A stretch of 64,000 nt of DNA from Bacteroides oleiciplenus YIT 12058 (GTDB lineage Bacteria; Bacteroidota; Bacteroidia; Bacteroidales; Bacteroidaceae): assembly GCF_000315485.1 (NCBI RefSeq), contig NZ_JH992940.1, positions 1,500,816-1,564,815 on the forward strand, in the 5' to 3' direction. The first letter of the stretch is position 1. Each line of letters begins with the position of its first letter. The notes beneath the pieces are model-generated. The model was not told the DNA's origin. It saw only the letters and a program-made list of their open reading frames with translations, and ran no database searches. A program made the position numbers and the translations under genes. This document shows positions 37,701-45,887 of the stretch, in pieces.

Positions 37701-38662
37701 TCATAAATAGCATTCAAGACTTCTATATAATAAGCCGAACCGAACACTTCGAGCAAGAAGCCCGTTGTCAGTTCCGCTTTAGAGAGATAAAAGGAGTAGT
37801 TCCGTTTATAAATAAACGTGAGCAGTCGGTGGTTCAGATGGTGAATAAAATTGCCCTTGCCGCCAAAAACAGCAAGCCCATTGAAAGGATAATATTTAAC
37901 AAGCCATTCATACAGATAATGCCAGTATGGAGGCAAATCTACCTCAGCATGTTCTTCGGCTTCCGTTTCCATAATCCGGCGGACGGATAAGGTATTGAGC
38001 AGTTCCGCCATGTTGTGTAACCCTGCACTATCGGCAGTCTCGTGGATAAAACGCACGGGAATGCCGGGTTTCATTTCCAACATTATTTCCAGAAAGCGGC
38101 GTTTCTCGTGCAAGCCGAAGGTAAGTCCAGGGAGTACGACAGTACAGAGGTTGACAAGAGCCTTCTCATCATTCATATACCACAGCAGACGACGGAGCAC
38201 ATACTCCTTCTTAAGGCAGAGCTTTACAATCTCATCTGTATATGATATAGGTTGTGAAACCGCCCAGTCCAATTCTTCCGTCAAACTGAAATCACTGTCC
38301 GCCCATTCCACCTTCAGATAGCCATGTTCCAGATAGAACAGCAGATTAGCCAATCGGGAGGCATCCGTCCTTTTCTTTTCATCCGCTGTCTGCATACACC
38401 ATGAAGGCATGACTCTCAGTAGTTCCTCCCTGAGTCGGCGTGGAAATTCCTGATAGAAATCATCTTCCGAAATACCACCCAGGTCCAAGTCAAGTTGTGT
38501 TATCTCATGCCAAACCTTATCCTTGTCGTAAGCCGAGAAACATTCTTCCACCACCTTTTCAAAACAGTTACGGCAGAAGTCTTCCCAGTCTGCATACAAC
38601 CCGTGTACGAAATCTTCGCCGATAGCAGCAAACTCAAATGATATGCGATCAATAGTTATCAT
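34784..38662 (-). CDS. eCIS tape measure protein
   Basis: A 1292-aa protein of the contractile-injection tape measure family (Afp14-like). It would run inside the tube during assembly, set the particle length and help initiate the tube on the baseplate. The N-terminus has the family-typical segment ISFEFAAIGEDF...CRNCFEKVVEECF, followed by EITQLDLDLGGI. The body is helical, Leu-rich and HEAT-like, including the paired block DPIYLPIGRITDTTLPES near residue 950. No membrane segment is seen. It overlaps the upstream baseplate gene by 14 nt, so translation is coupled. Confidence 0.88.
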   Translation of the reverse strand: MITIDRISFEFAAIGEDFVHGLYADWEDFCRNCFEKVVEECFSAYDKDKVWHEITQLDLDLGGISEDDFYQEFPRRLREELLRVMPSWCMQTADEKKRTDASRLANLLFYLEHGYLKVEWADSDFSLTEELDWAVSQPISYTDEIVKLCLKKEYVLRRLLWYMNDEKALVNLCTVVLPGLTFGLHEKRRFLEIMLEMKPGIPVRFIHETADSAGLHNMAELLNTLSVRRIMETEAEEHAEVDLPPYWHYLYEWLVKYYPFNGLAVFGGKGNFIHHLNHRLLTFIYKRNYSFYLSKAELTTGFLLEVFGSAYYIEVLNAIYDLQPHHADGSPVYDGYLNRELYGIFLQLSLLKMPAMEDEKKKETVSGKEKIVYPASAEILTAYLEDTQRSNANKWMLLRLLVKEKPEITVNWLKTEIIKGDAAVSALVSVITEMADDAIINRLLASVSFRIVEVVGQVRDYLRSHASEISWLSGISESWLNFVLRKSILLWIGNGHVARSESESIRQLLCLIYQEMTGGDKEEDFERLSMEFYLLEEDWNELIGKKETSSFASHIKRLKTLLADKDVPEPIKRRILASFLEQYKENYADVVLSLHEQGVLEDMLNLIGQPALEEIIRQLLIRVSGTYRITELLSLLYWLVIHESDISTYLRDTTSGLKVQLLVWLTRVAQLQIEAKRTVTQMLPVLLAELFSEENIPSVISLILREQAGATENALYYDMETALGLLLDTGLSQSSKEYPPRRDLKKWLHQSEDILNVVQTLLESRWNTDEGFTDWLEDTAVSEDVKRKLLQKLAVEKPREWIRLLRKQSQESKAILLSTTCLSASQLLQGMVRVDFHQASILSKTVEWLQRKVDKLTFLSGNNMLLSTALSKALLLYIQDEGTLSERTLTENETLSKFLSYLHLVYTGKPDYRDDAKWVDLSGRIATEQEPLVAIMERQPEQMEDYFISRLFVRDPIYLPIGRITDTTLPESIRRRLLHGYIRFQPKELSDYIRRSVERNIWPLDKWLEWMDISEWMRILANFSLSRAELLQQIMTWLSDNNQIKESELSTALATCLINNRAEEWIYNSREETIYSFIHSLPFLQAKTKIEKEIMEKNIKEELKITKVEDCSSAEEQMESPEVLFIGNAGLCLLSPWLPRLFVMLGYLDGEKRNFKDTVSRIRAVFLLQYLVCPEEKEYREPELAFNRLLVALPAHIPLPKRIELTNEEKQAADSLMEGVKANWSKMNGTSVNGFRLSFIVRDGRLEQQDEKWLLTVEKRAYDILLDSVPWSFRQIRFPWLQKYVQAFWHEM

Positions 38663-40949
38663 CTAATTTCTGTATTTCTATTGCCATTTTCAGCAGTTCG
38701 TACATGGCATCCAACAACTGTTTGCCGTAATCCCGGAGATCACTGTCGGCCAAAGTCCGCATCAATTGCCGGTAACACCCCTCAAACTTTCTCATAGCTC
38801 CTTCATCCAGCCAGTATATGTTTCCGGTCAAATGGGCGGGAATAATGGTCCGTAGCAACTCCCCACACTTCTCCCTGAAACGTGGCGTATGGAAACGCTG
38901 TGTCCATATCGGGAGTACCACCAGCAGACGGAAGGGGCGTTCCGGATCCGTCAATACAGGCTCTACCACGTAGATGGTTTCGCATTCCCGGTTCAGGTCA
39001 CACAAGGTTCTCCGCAATATATTTGCAAGAGTGTTCAGTCGTTCCCAGCTATCGGCTCGTCCCAGATTGGTCCATCCACTCCGTTCTTGATTCTGGAACA
39101 CCAGCATGTATTCGTCTTTCCCTGCCTTCACTATCTTGTAGTTGTCCAGACGGGTACCGCCACGGAACAAGTCGCCACTAATCCGGTTTTCGTTAAATAT
39201 CGGTAGTTCCTGCCGCATCCGGTTGTATTCCTTACGTTTTTCCGCTTCATCTGCTGATAGTTCCTCATAATCCACCTCCATCACATTATCCAGTTCCAGT
39301 ATCCGCTCGTCGATAAGCAAGGAGTCTATCCTGTCGAGCAAAGGCTTATCCGGCTTTTTCTCTATCAACTGCAAATTGTAGCTGGGGAGCACATTACTTA
39401 CAGTATGCTCATCGCTTCCATTGATACCCAGCAGCAGGCAGAACCACTCCTTCACCGTGGGGGCGTTACCTTCACCGCCGGAGACAATGATATTCCTTGC
39501 CCTCGCCCTGTTTTTAGTCAAATCGGCTATATGGCGCAAGAAATTCATGCGACGCAGTAATGTACCTTCCTCTGTTTCGCCATAACTGTTCTGCTCAGAC
39601 AACCATGCCGGATGGCTCTCCACACCGTACAGTTGGTCAAGAAAATCCAGATAGCGACTTTTCAGTGCAAGAATGTCACGTTTTCTGTCACTCTTCTCCA
39701 TGAGGGTGACAAAGTCTTTGGCAAGCAGGGAAAGTAGACATGGCAGGTCCTCCACTTCTTTCAAGCCATCTACTATCACCTTGTCATACAGTTTCAGGTA
39801 CGCCTCGAAGGAAGTAGGTATTTCCCTGTTCGGAGAGAGGCGATAGCACGCAGGGAATTCTCCGGCGATGGGTGTATGGAAAAAAACATCGCGGTATGTG
39901 CTTTCAGGGACACCCCAGTCATACTCTTTCTGTTCGCTCTTCTGCTCTCTGGTGCGGAGCCCGGTATAGTAAAAGGCTTTCAGATATTCCCTGAACCTCC
40001 TTATCTCCACTTTTTCTGTGGAGCGTCCACAGCGGATGTGTACCTTCAGTTCCTTTTCTTTCTTTGGGATTTTCAAGCTGAACCCTCCGGAAAAGTCAGT
40101 CAGCGGTTCTCCGTCCTTCATCAGGTAGCAAGTGCTGAACGACTGGATACCTTCTACCTGCCAAAGTTTTTTGTACAGTTCATATTCGGTGTTCTGCTGT
40201 CGGGGGATGATGACGCGTACAGCATCTTCCGACCCTTCCAGCCATTTCTCTGGCACAATCCTCAACAACTCGTCTTCGGACGACATACCGGAAGCAATCT
40301 GTTCTTTCGGTGTGGAGATATTTACTGCACCGGAAAGGTAATGCAGAATAGTCCAATAGATTTTTGCCAACACCACGGAAGCATCCTTTCCCGGCTCTAT
40401 CTCGAATTCCGCATGGAACTCTAGTTCTTCGGGCTGCACTACAATGATCTCTCGAAGGTGTTCGCACAGATTTCGATGGCTATTGTACACCGCCTTGATC
40501 TGCTTCATCAACGTATTTTCGTCATTTTCGCCAAATGGCGGAAGAACAATTTTGATGGTATAGCTACCGGTTACTGCATCACATTCTACCCACACATTAT
40601 CCAGTCCGGGGACGTGGGCGAAGAACAACTTGCGGTAGTCCTCCGCTGTGACGGGTGCAGTAGTATAGACCTCATTGGGAAGAAAGAGCCCAAAACGTTC
40701 CGGATTGAATATCCCGTCTTCCGCAGTCAGATAGTTCGCAAGACTGAAACTGAGCTTGTAGTCCATTTCCGCCAGCGTATAGTTGGCAATATCTGCCAGC
40801 GTCACACCAGGGTCATGGACATTGTAGTCTGTCCACACCTTTCCCGAAAGCCGCTGCACCTTCTTCAGCGTCTGTCTTTGCAGTCGAGCATAAAGGTTTT
40901 TACTTTCCGCCTGCTGCTTGATATAAGGTTGCTTCCCATCTCTCTCCAT
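38649..40949 (-). CDS. eCIS baseplate protein (Afp12/gp7-like)
   Basis: About 766 aa from the ATG at 40949; a GTG two codons upstream (40955) is the alternative start. It has the baseplate signature VWTDYNVHDPGVTLADIANYTLAEMDY near residues 41-68, which corresponds to the DxNVHDPG-type block of Afp11/Afp12 wedge proteins. The rest is mixed alpha/beta with no recognisable enzymatic motif. It would form wedges of the baseplate with the J-type protein and gp25. Its stop overlaps the start of the tape measure gene. Confidence 0.85.
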   Translation of the reverse strand: MERDGKQPYIKQQAESKNLYARLQRQTLKKVQRLSGKVWTDYNVHDPGVTLADIANYTLAEMDYKLSFSLANYLTAEDGIFNPERFGLFLPNEVYTTAPVTAEDYRKLFFAHVPGLDNVWVECDAVTGSYTIKIVLPPFGENDENTLMKQIKAVYNSHRNLCEHLREIIVVQPEELEFHAEFEIEPGKDASVVLAKIYWTILHYLSGAVNISTPKEQIASGMSSEDELLRIVPEKWLEGSEDAVRVIIPRQQNTEYELYKKLWQVEGIQSFSTCYLMKDGEPLTDFSGGFSLKIPKKEKELKVHIRCGRSTEKVEIRRFREYLKAFYYTGLRTREQKSEQKEYDWGVPESTYRDVFFHTPIAGEFPACYRLSPNREIPTSFEAYLKLYDKVIVDGLKEVEDLPCLLSLLAKDFVTLMEKSDRKRDILALKSRYLDFLDQLYGVESHPAWLSEQNSYGETEEGTLLRRMNFLRHIADLTKNRARARNIIVSGGEGNAPTVKEWFCLLLGINGSDEHTVSNVLPSYNLQLIEKKPDKPLLDRIDSLLIDERILELDNVMEVDYEELSADEAEKRKEYNRMRQELPIFNENRISGDLFRGGTRLDNYKIVKAGKDEYMLVFQNQERSGWTNLGRADSWERLNTLANILRRTLCDLNRECETIYVVEPVLTDPERPFRLLVVLPIWTQRFHTPRFREKCGELLRTIIPAHLTGNIYWLDEGAMRKFEGCYRQLMRTLADSDLRDYGKQLLDAMYELLKMAIEIQKLDDNY

Positions 40950-40999
40950 CTCCACCCGCTCTTATTTTTAATTTCTAATTCCCATTTTTTAATATTCAA

Positions 41000-41698
41000 T
41001 TACCCCTTGTATATCTCCACAATCCGGCAATGCACCTCACCAGATGGCAGATGTCTCTTGCTGCACATTTGCAGGCAGGGATCGCCTTTTGTATCCAGCC
41101 AACGAAAACGGATACCACCCGCCCAACCCCACCAATGCTTCTGAGGCGATTCTATCCGTTGTTCCATCCGGTTCAGCCAGATGGCGGTGGCACGTGTCAG
41201 TTTACAAAGCCCTGTACCCTGTTCCCGGAAGGAAGCATAGATAAGATACACGCGACAACCGAAACCTTCGCGCGACGCATTCAGCGGCAGGGGGTGCCAC
41301 TGCTTGTCAGCGGGAATGCTCAGGTAATCCTCCCCACCGGGAACAGGTTCTTCACCACCGCCTTCCACTGTCAGGCTTCCAGGCAGTACAATTGATTTGT
41401 CCTGTGCCGCATCAAACACCGTTTCACCTTTTTCGTTCTTTATCAGCAGATGCTTTTCAGACGTAACGGAAAGTGTCCATACAGGCGGTTTGTTTTCCTC
41501 TGTATAGAGTCCGATGTCCATACTGCCTGCCTGTGACGGGTAAAACGCCCACCCGGTGGCAGTTCTCACCATTTGCCCGTCTTCCACGAGATTTGACATG
41601 GAGTCTATCAGTTGGGCAAACTGTTCCTCTGTCGGCGTTTTGCCTTTTCTGAAGTATTCCTTCAGTGCATTTCTGTCTTTTCGGTTATTCCGTTCCAT
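41000..41698 (-). CDS. Probable eCIS fibre or baseplate accessory protein
   Basis: A 232-aa protein. The N-terminus LKEYFRKGKTPTEEQFAQLIDSMSN is a helical segment that I associate with the N-terminal part of fibre- and adhesin-like proteins in Bacteroidetes. The middle is beta-rich (VWTLSVTSEKHLLIKNEKGETVFDA) and runs through a Gly/Pro-rich hinge (VEGGGEEPVPGG) into a C-terminal beta domain with many Trp and Cys residues. It starts 3 nt after the J-type baseplate gene. Tail-fibre (Afp13-like) attachment is inferred from position and domain layout; no coiled trimer stalk is seen, so the call is tentative. Confidence 0.5.
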   Translation of the reverse strand: MERNNRKDRNALKEYFRKGKTPTEEQFAQLIDSMSNLVEDGQMVRTATGWAFYPSQAGSMDIGLYTEENKPPVWTLSVTSEKHLLIKNEKGETVFDAAQDKSIVLPGSLTVEGGGEEPVPGGEDYLSIPADKQWHPLPLNASREGFGCRVYLIYASFREQGTGLCKLTRATAIWLNRMEQRIESPQKHWWGWAGGIRFRWLDTKGDPCLQMCSKRHLPSGEVHCRIVEIYKG

Positions 41699-41701
41699 AA
41701 G

Positions 41702-44700
41702 CTATCCTATTATGAAATTACCCCCGATTTCGGCTGAATTGATGCCATTGTGGGGAGAAAGTAATTCGATTTCTATTTTCGGAAGCAGTACGCTCCACGG
41801 GTAGCTGCCTTTAAATACCATATCTTTGGTGCCGATATCTACTTGTGGCAGGCTTTTTCCATTCACTTCCAGAGCGACCAATTTCATCAGGTTTTCATGA
41901 TTCACCATCCGGGCATGCAATTCCTTGTAAGAAAAAGACTGACAAAGCGAGGGAATTTCTTTATTCCGATACCACGGTACAATATAATTCTGTGCCAACA
42001 CCACAAGCTGCCGGATTGCCTTACCCTCATCCTGCACACTATCCCATAGCACCGCCTTACAATGCACTTTCACCTGCTCATACACGGGATTCATCACACG
42101 CAGGATGACGAAAGGGGGTATATATTGCCTGACGAGCTGCTGTATTTCCGCCAGTTTCCATGCTGGGGAGAGGTAGTAGCGGCCGTCCTCCACACGACTA
42201 AATACCACGAGACAGATTTCCGAAGCTCCTTTGTCTTGCGGAATGGGAATACATTGAGCCTTGTCCACTTCAGGGAAATGCTCCATCACCAATTGCTCGT
42301 AGTCCTTTATTGTGAGGGCACGGTGCCGATTCTGGATGCGTGCATTTTGGTGCGCAACACATAGCATTTCCGTTTCGGCAGGCCTGCTCCCGAAGCCGGG
42401 CAGAGGCTGGGCTATACTTTCAATCCGTTCATCCGCTTCCGGCATCCCCTGTATCGTTCCTACTTCTAGTGGTAATCCATCGCCGTTCTGTGCCTCCAGC
42501 CGAATACAGTTTATCCAGATTCCACGAATGATAAGACATGCCGACACATCACCTGTCAATGCGGCGCGAAGCCACATCCTGCCTTGTTGATCTTCATGTT
42601 TGTCGCTAATCCTCTCTGGTAGATTTATTTCGATGAAACCGCTTTGCGTCAGTCCGCAAGTTTCTTCAATATGGACGGACTCGTCCATAACAGTTTTCCA
42701 AGCGTTTCCGTTCCACAGTTCCCAGGATGACTTCACACGCTTATCCGATTGCGGGTTATAGAACGGTATTTTTTCTTTCGGCAATGTCATATCTATATAC
42801 ATCCGTACACTTTTTTCTCCCCCGGCATTACGAAAAGCAAAGTAAAGCAGATGGTCTGCCGGGAAAGCTGGGAGGAAGGAATGCTCCTGTTTACAGCAAA
42901 TGGGACAAGCATTCTGTTCGGACAATTCTGTGATGCAGCTCAGTCGGATAGATGATTGCCCGATTTTCGTCAATACCATTTCCTCCATGGCAATATATGA
43001 AAGTTCCACCTCCGCAAGTTGTGGTACTGGCGGCTCTGTAGGGATTGGTTTACGCTCCTTTTTCTTGCAGCGACTGTTGTGTATCATCACATCAGTGAAC
43101 TGTGTGCGATAAACATCTGTTCCGAAACCGATGGTAGGGGCATTCAGTGTAACGCGAAAGAATCCGTTATGTCCCGGTTCCGTGCAGTTAAAACGCATCT
43201 CGGCAAGTTTAAGCTTGCCAAGATCATCAAATGTAAACAGGTCTTGGTTCTCCGAATGACAGGTTATCCATCTGCCTTTCTGTTGCCATTCTGCAGTAAT
43301 CTGGAAAGCGTCAGCATTCGTACCATAGCCTCCGTATATCTTATCAAATTCCTCTTTGGTTTCAGGCAGTTTTTTCCATATGCCTTTCAAGCAGACCTCC
43401 TGCAAAGACTTCAGCCCCATCTCGTCATAACCAAAGATGAACCACGTGCCTCTATGAGCCTGAATGCCGAAAGGCTGGAACAATTGAGAGGTATCCACTT
43501 CTCCTAATTCATTGCAGAAAGTAAAGTTGCGGATACCGGTCACTTCTACCTCTATTTTCACACTGTCAAATTGCAGACGACTTGCCCATCCATAGGGGGC
43601 GATTCTGTTGTCCGTCAGTATACGGAGAACGGGATATTCCGTTATCATGCTATGTGTTTCTTCCTCACAGGGGGCGAGAGCAACTTCACCAAATTCCAGG
43701 GTGAAGTCGAAGCAAAGTCGACCAGCTTCAATGAAGCAATTACAAGATTGTTCTATCCAGCCTTCGGCACCGCTCAATCGCAGAGTGAAACAACCATCAG
43801 ATATGCTGTCCGGCACAAGGCTATCGGCAGTCAAACGAAAACAGACATTTACTTTTCGCTCTCCCTCATTCAAAACAAGCATGGGAGATTCTATTTGCCA
43901 GCCGATATGCAGTTCCTCGCCGTGCATAAACAGCATTTCATCCATCCCCTCAAGGGGTATGGATTGCTTGTACAGTCTCGAATCTCTTTTTTGAGAAATA
44001 TTTACCGCCTCCACCGCCACGCATTGCATCGGACTAATGTATTCTTCTTTCGTAGTTTGGTAGATAAGTTCTTCGCCTGCAGCATTTTGCCCAGCTAGAA
44101 ACGATTCACCTTTGGGCAGGATAAAGCCAGCAAAGCCTTCTGCCGGAGTAATAATGAGATAGACATTGTCCTGTACTACCGCTTGTGGCATGGCATGCAG
44201 GATGTCACGGTGGTAGAGTTCAGGCAACGTGGCAAGGAGGTGATTGAATGCTTCAGCAATGTCACTGTAGTTCTTTTGTTGGGCGACAAGTAAGGACAAT
44301 GTCGGTTCCATATCGCCGCTTACATCTATCTGTTGCCGATGATAGTCCTCCTGCTCCTGTATGGTAGTCACAGTTCGCAGCATCCGGTAATAGCCATTCT
44401 TCTCCGTAGTGTTCCCATTCTGCAACGACTGCTCCAAACTCCCCATTAGCTTCCGGGCGGTCTGCACAGCAGTACTTTCACTACCTCCTTTCTTCCAACT
44501 TTGGTGGATATAATTGTCTAATCGGGCTATCCAGTCCACAATATCCTTTCGCAGTTTATCAGCATAGAAAGTCTGCAGTTCTGTTCCCTGCGCATCGGCA
44601 AAGGTATCGCCGTAACCGGACAACTTTTTCCGTGAAATATCGGCAAGCACGGTCAGCACCTGATTTTCCAACAAGGAACAAAGTGTACCTTCCCGCCCAT

Positions 44701-44854
44701 CCGTATTACGGTAGCGAATACCACTGCTTGCCTTCACTAACCGATGCAGCAGCTTGGCCCAGTCGCTTTCTATGACGCAAAAGTCATCCAACCTAGCAAG
44801 GTCAGCTTCGTAGTCTGTGCGGAGGGTGCCGTTTGTTTTAATGGAGGTCGCCAT
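41702..44854 (-). CDS. eCIS baseplate J-like protein (Afp11/gp6-like)
   Basis: A 1050-aa protein, the largest wedge component of the baseplate. The C-terminal third has the J/gp6-type pattern: RALTIKDYEQLVMEHFPEVDKAQCIPIP, then AEIQQLVRQYIPPFVILRVMNPVYEQV and VHCKAVL. The N-terminal half is a long family-specific region of mixed fold. It is preceded by 251 nt, the only large gap in the operon, which holds a small disrupted ORF. It lies directly before the fibre-like gene. Homologues form a hexameric ring around the spike and hold the sheath before contraction. Confidence 0.88.
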   Translation of the reverse strand: MATSIKTNGTLRTDYEADLARLDDFCVIESDWAKLLHRLVKASSGIRYRNTDGREGTLCSLLENQVLTVLADISRKKLSGYGDTFADAQGTELQTFYADKLRKDIVDWIARLDNYIHQSWKKGGSESTAVQTARKLMGSLEQSLQNGNTTEKNGYYRMLRTVTTIQEQEDYHRQQIDVSGDMEPTLSLLVAQQKNYSDIAEAFNHLLATLPELYHRDILHAMPQAVVQDNVYLIITPAEGFAGFILPKGESFLAGQNAAGEELIYQTTKEEYISPMQCVAVEAVNISQKRDSRLYKQSIPLEGMDEMLFMHGEELHIGWQIESPMLVLNEGERKVNVCFRLTADSLVPDSISDGCFTLRLSGAEGWIEQSCNCFIEAGRLCFDFTLEFGEVALAPCEEETHSMITEYPVLRILTDNRIAPYGWASRLQFDSVKIEVEVTGIRNFTFCNELGEVDTSQLFQPFGIQAHRGTWFIFGYDEMGLKSLQEVCLKGIWKKLPETKEEFDKIYGGYGTNADAFQITAEWQQKGRWITCHSENQDLFTFDDLGKLKLAEMRFNCTEPGHNGFFRVTLNAPTIGFGTDVYRTQFTDVMIHNSRCKKKERKPIPTEPPVPQLAEVELSYIAMEEMVLTKIGQSSIRLSCITELSEQNACPICCKQEHSFLPAFPADHLLYFAFRNAGGEKSVRMYIDMTLPKEKIPFYNPQSDKRVKSSWELWNGNAWKTVMDESVHIEETCGLTQSGFIEINLPERISDKHEDQQGRMWLRAALTGDVSACLIIRGIWINCIRLEAQNGDGLPLEVGTIQGMPEADERIESIAQPLPGFGSRPAETEMLCVAHQNARIQNRHRALTIKDYEQLVMEHFPEVDKAQCIPIPQDKGASEICLVVFSRVEDGRYYLSPAWKLAEIQQLVRQYIPPFVILRVMNPVYEQVKVHCKAVLWDSVQDEGKAIRQLVVLAQNYIVPWYRNKEIPSLCQSFSYKELHARMVNHENLMKLVALEVNGKSLPQVDIGTKDMVFKGSYPWSVLLPKIEIELLSPHNGINSAEIGGNFIIG

Positions 44855-44910
44855 CGCCTTATCTTTTTTTAATTATTTATATCTCGTATCTTTACCTTTT
44901 ACACAATCGA

Positions 44911-44922
44911 AACGAGCTCGTT
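44911..44922. repeat. 12-bp perfect palindrome inside the eCIS operon
   Basis: AACGAGCTCGTT, between the disrupted small ORF and the J-type baseplate gene. It could be a short hairpin in the transcript; no function is assigned. Confidence 0.4.
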
Positions 44923-44941
44923 CATTCAATTGGATAGACAA

Positions 44942-45106
44942 TCATTCTCTCAAATACTTCAAAACCTCTTCCACTATAATGTCTGCAACACACTGTTTAC
45001 CTGCTTCAGAGAGCAAGAAAACTACATCCTCCCCGTTGTCCTGAAAGAAGTTTTCTGCCAATACAGTAGAACAATTGGTTTTACGGCAGATATAGAGCTA
45101 TGTCAT
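44942..45106 (-). pseudogene. Small eCIS-operon ORF broken by an in-frame TAG
   Basis: The stop codon of the gp25 gene overlaps an ATG as TAATG (45108-45104), a classic coupling arrangement. The new frame reads Met-Thr and then TAG (45100-45098). After that it stays open for 51 codons with a protein-like sequence ending in VADIIVEEVLKYLRE before TGA at 44944-44942. Without the TAG it would encode a 54-aa helical protein filling the only large gap in the operon. I recognise no family. A nonsense mutation, a recoded codon or chance openness are all possible. Confidence 0.35.
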
Positions 45107-45525
45107 TATACATTTGTCCCTTCATTCAAATAAAACGGATAAACCATATTATTGCGGTTATTCGTACGAATAACAGTATAGGTGAGCCGTATCAATAGTA
45201 ATCCCTCATCCACGCGTTCTTCAAACGACACTTCCTCCAGCAGAATGCGTGGTTCGAAGAGTGTAACCGCACGTGTAATATCGTTACGCATCCTGATAGT
45301 GGTCTCCGCAGTTATCGGTTCGAAAGCATAGCGGCGCAGCGGACAGCCGTACTCGTAACGATTCACACGCTCGCCCGGAGAGGTGCTGAACAATACGTGC
45401 AGACTCTGCTCGATGTCTTGCTCGTAAGTCACCATCTCCACCCCATCCTCCGTCAGCGTGGGAGGAAAGTTCCAGCCTCTGCCCAGAAAGGTATTGGAGT
45501 CCATAAGGTCTTTCAGATCATCCAT
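45106..45525 (-). CDS. eCIS baseplate wedge protein, gp25-like (Afp9)
   Basis: A 139-aa lysozyme-fold-like gp25/GPW protein of the baseplate wedge, which nucleates sheath assembly. Seen features are the N-terminal FLGRGWNFPPTL, then EDIEQSLHVLFSTSPGERVNRYEYGCPLRRYAFEP, the conserved EIL-SxGER-type block with Gly-Glu-Arg near residue 55, followed by a beta-rich end. It is 23 nt after the PAAR gene. Its TAA overlaps the ATG of the disrupted small ORF. Confidence 0.92.
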   Translation of the reverse strand: MDDLKDLMDSNTFLGRGWNFPPTLTEDGVEMVTYEQDIEQSLHVLFSTSPGERVNRYEYGCPLRRYAFEPITAETTIRMRNDITRAVTLFEPRILLEEVSFEERVDEGLLLIRLTYTVIRTNNRNNMVYPFYLNEGTNV

Positions 45526-45548
45526 ATTTTACTTATTGGGGGTTCAAT

Positions 45549-45851
45549 TTATCCTCCAATCTGCACAGTAGGACATCCGGCGACTATCGTGCCGCCATGT
45601 GCAGTACTGTCACCCATCCGAGCGGCAGGCCTACCGCCTATCAGCACAGTGGACGACCCTTTCACTATCACATCCGGCGGTCCCACGCAGACGCACATGT
45701 CGCCTACAACGGCCGCCGGTTGTTTCCCTATCAATACGTTCGGCACACACGGGCCGGTTATCGGTCCGCCCACATGAGGTATCGGCGTGGGAAACGCCGG
45801 GGTCTGCATGGGGCAGGTGTGCATATCAGTTATTCTCGCTGCCAGTGGCAT
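45549..45851 (-). CDS. eCIS spike tip protein, PAAR domain (Afp10)
   Basis: A 100-aa PAAR protein that caps the spike with a sharp beta cone, usually zinc-bound. The pattern is repeated: AARITDMHTCPM, VLIGKQPAAVVGDMCVC and VLIGGRPAARMGDSTAHGG, ending VQIGG, with Cys and His residues in the expected ligand positions. It has no C-terminal toxin extension. It follows the VgrG-like spike gene by 36 nt. Confidence 0.94.
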   Translation of the reverse strand: MPLAARITDMHTCPMQTPAFPTPIPHVGGPITGPCVPNVLIGKQPAAVVGDMCVCVGPPDVIVKGSSTVLIGGRPAARMGDSTAHGGTIVAGCPTVQIGG

Positions 45852-45887
45852 AATTTACTCCTTTTTTTATTAAAGAATTCTTCATTT

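Noticed and set aside
44817..45133. Two overlapping plus-strand ORFs in the eCIS gap
   Set aside because: They run against the whole operon, have no promoter or recognisable product and are mirrored by a better minus-strand frame.
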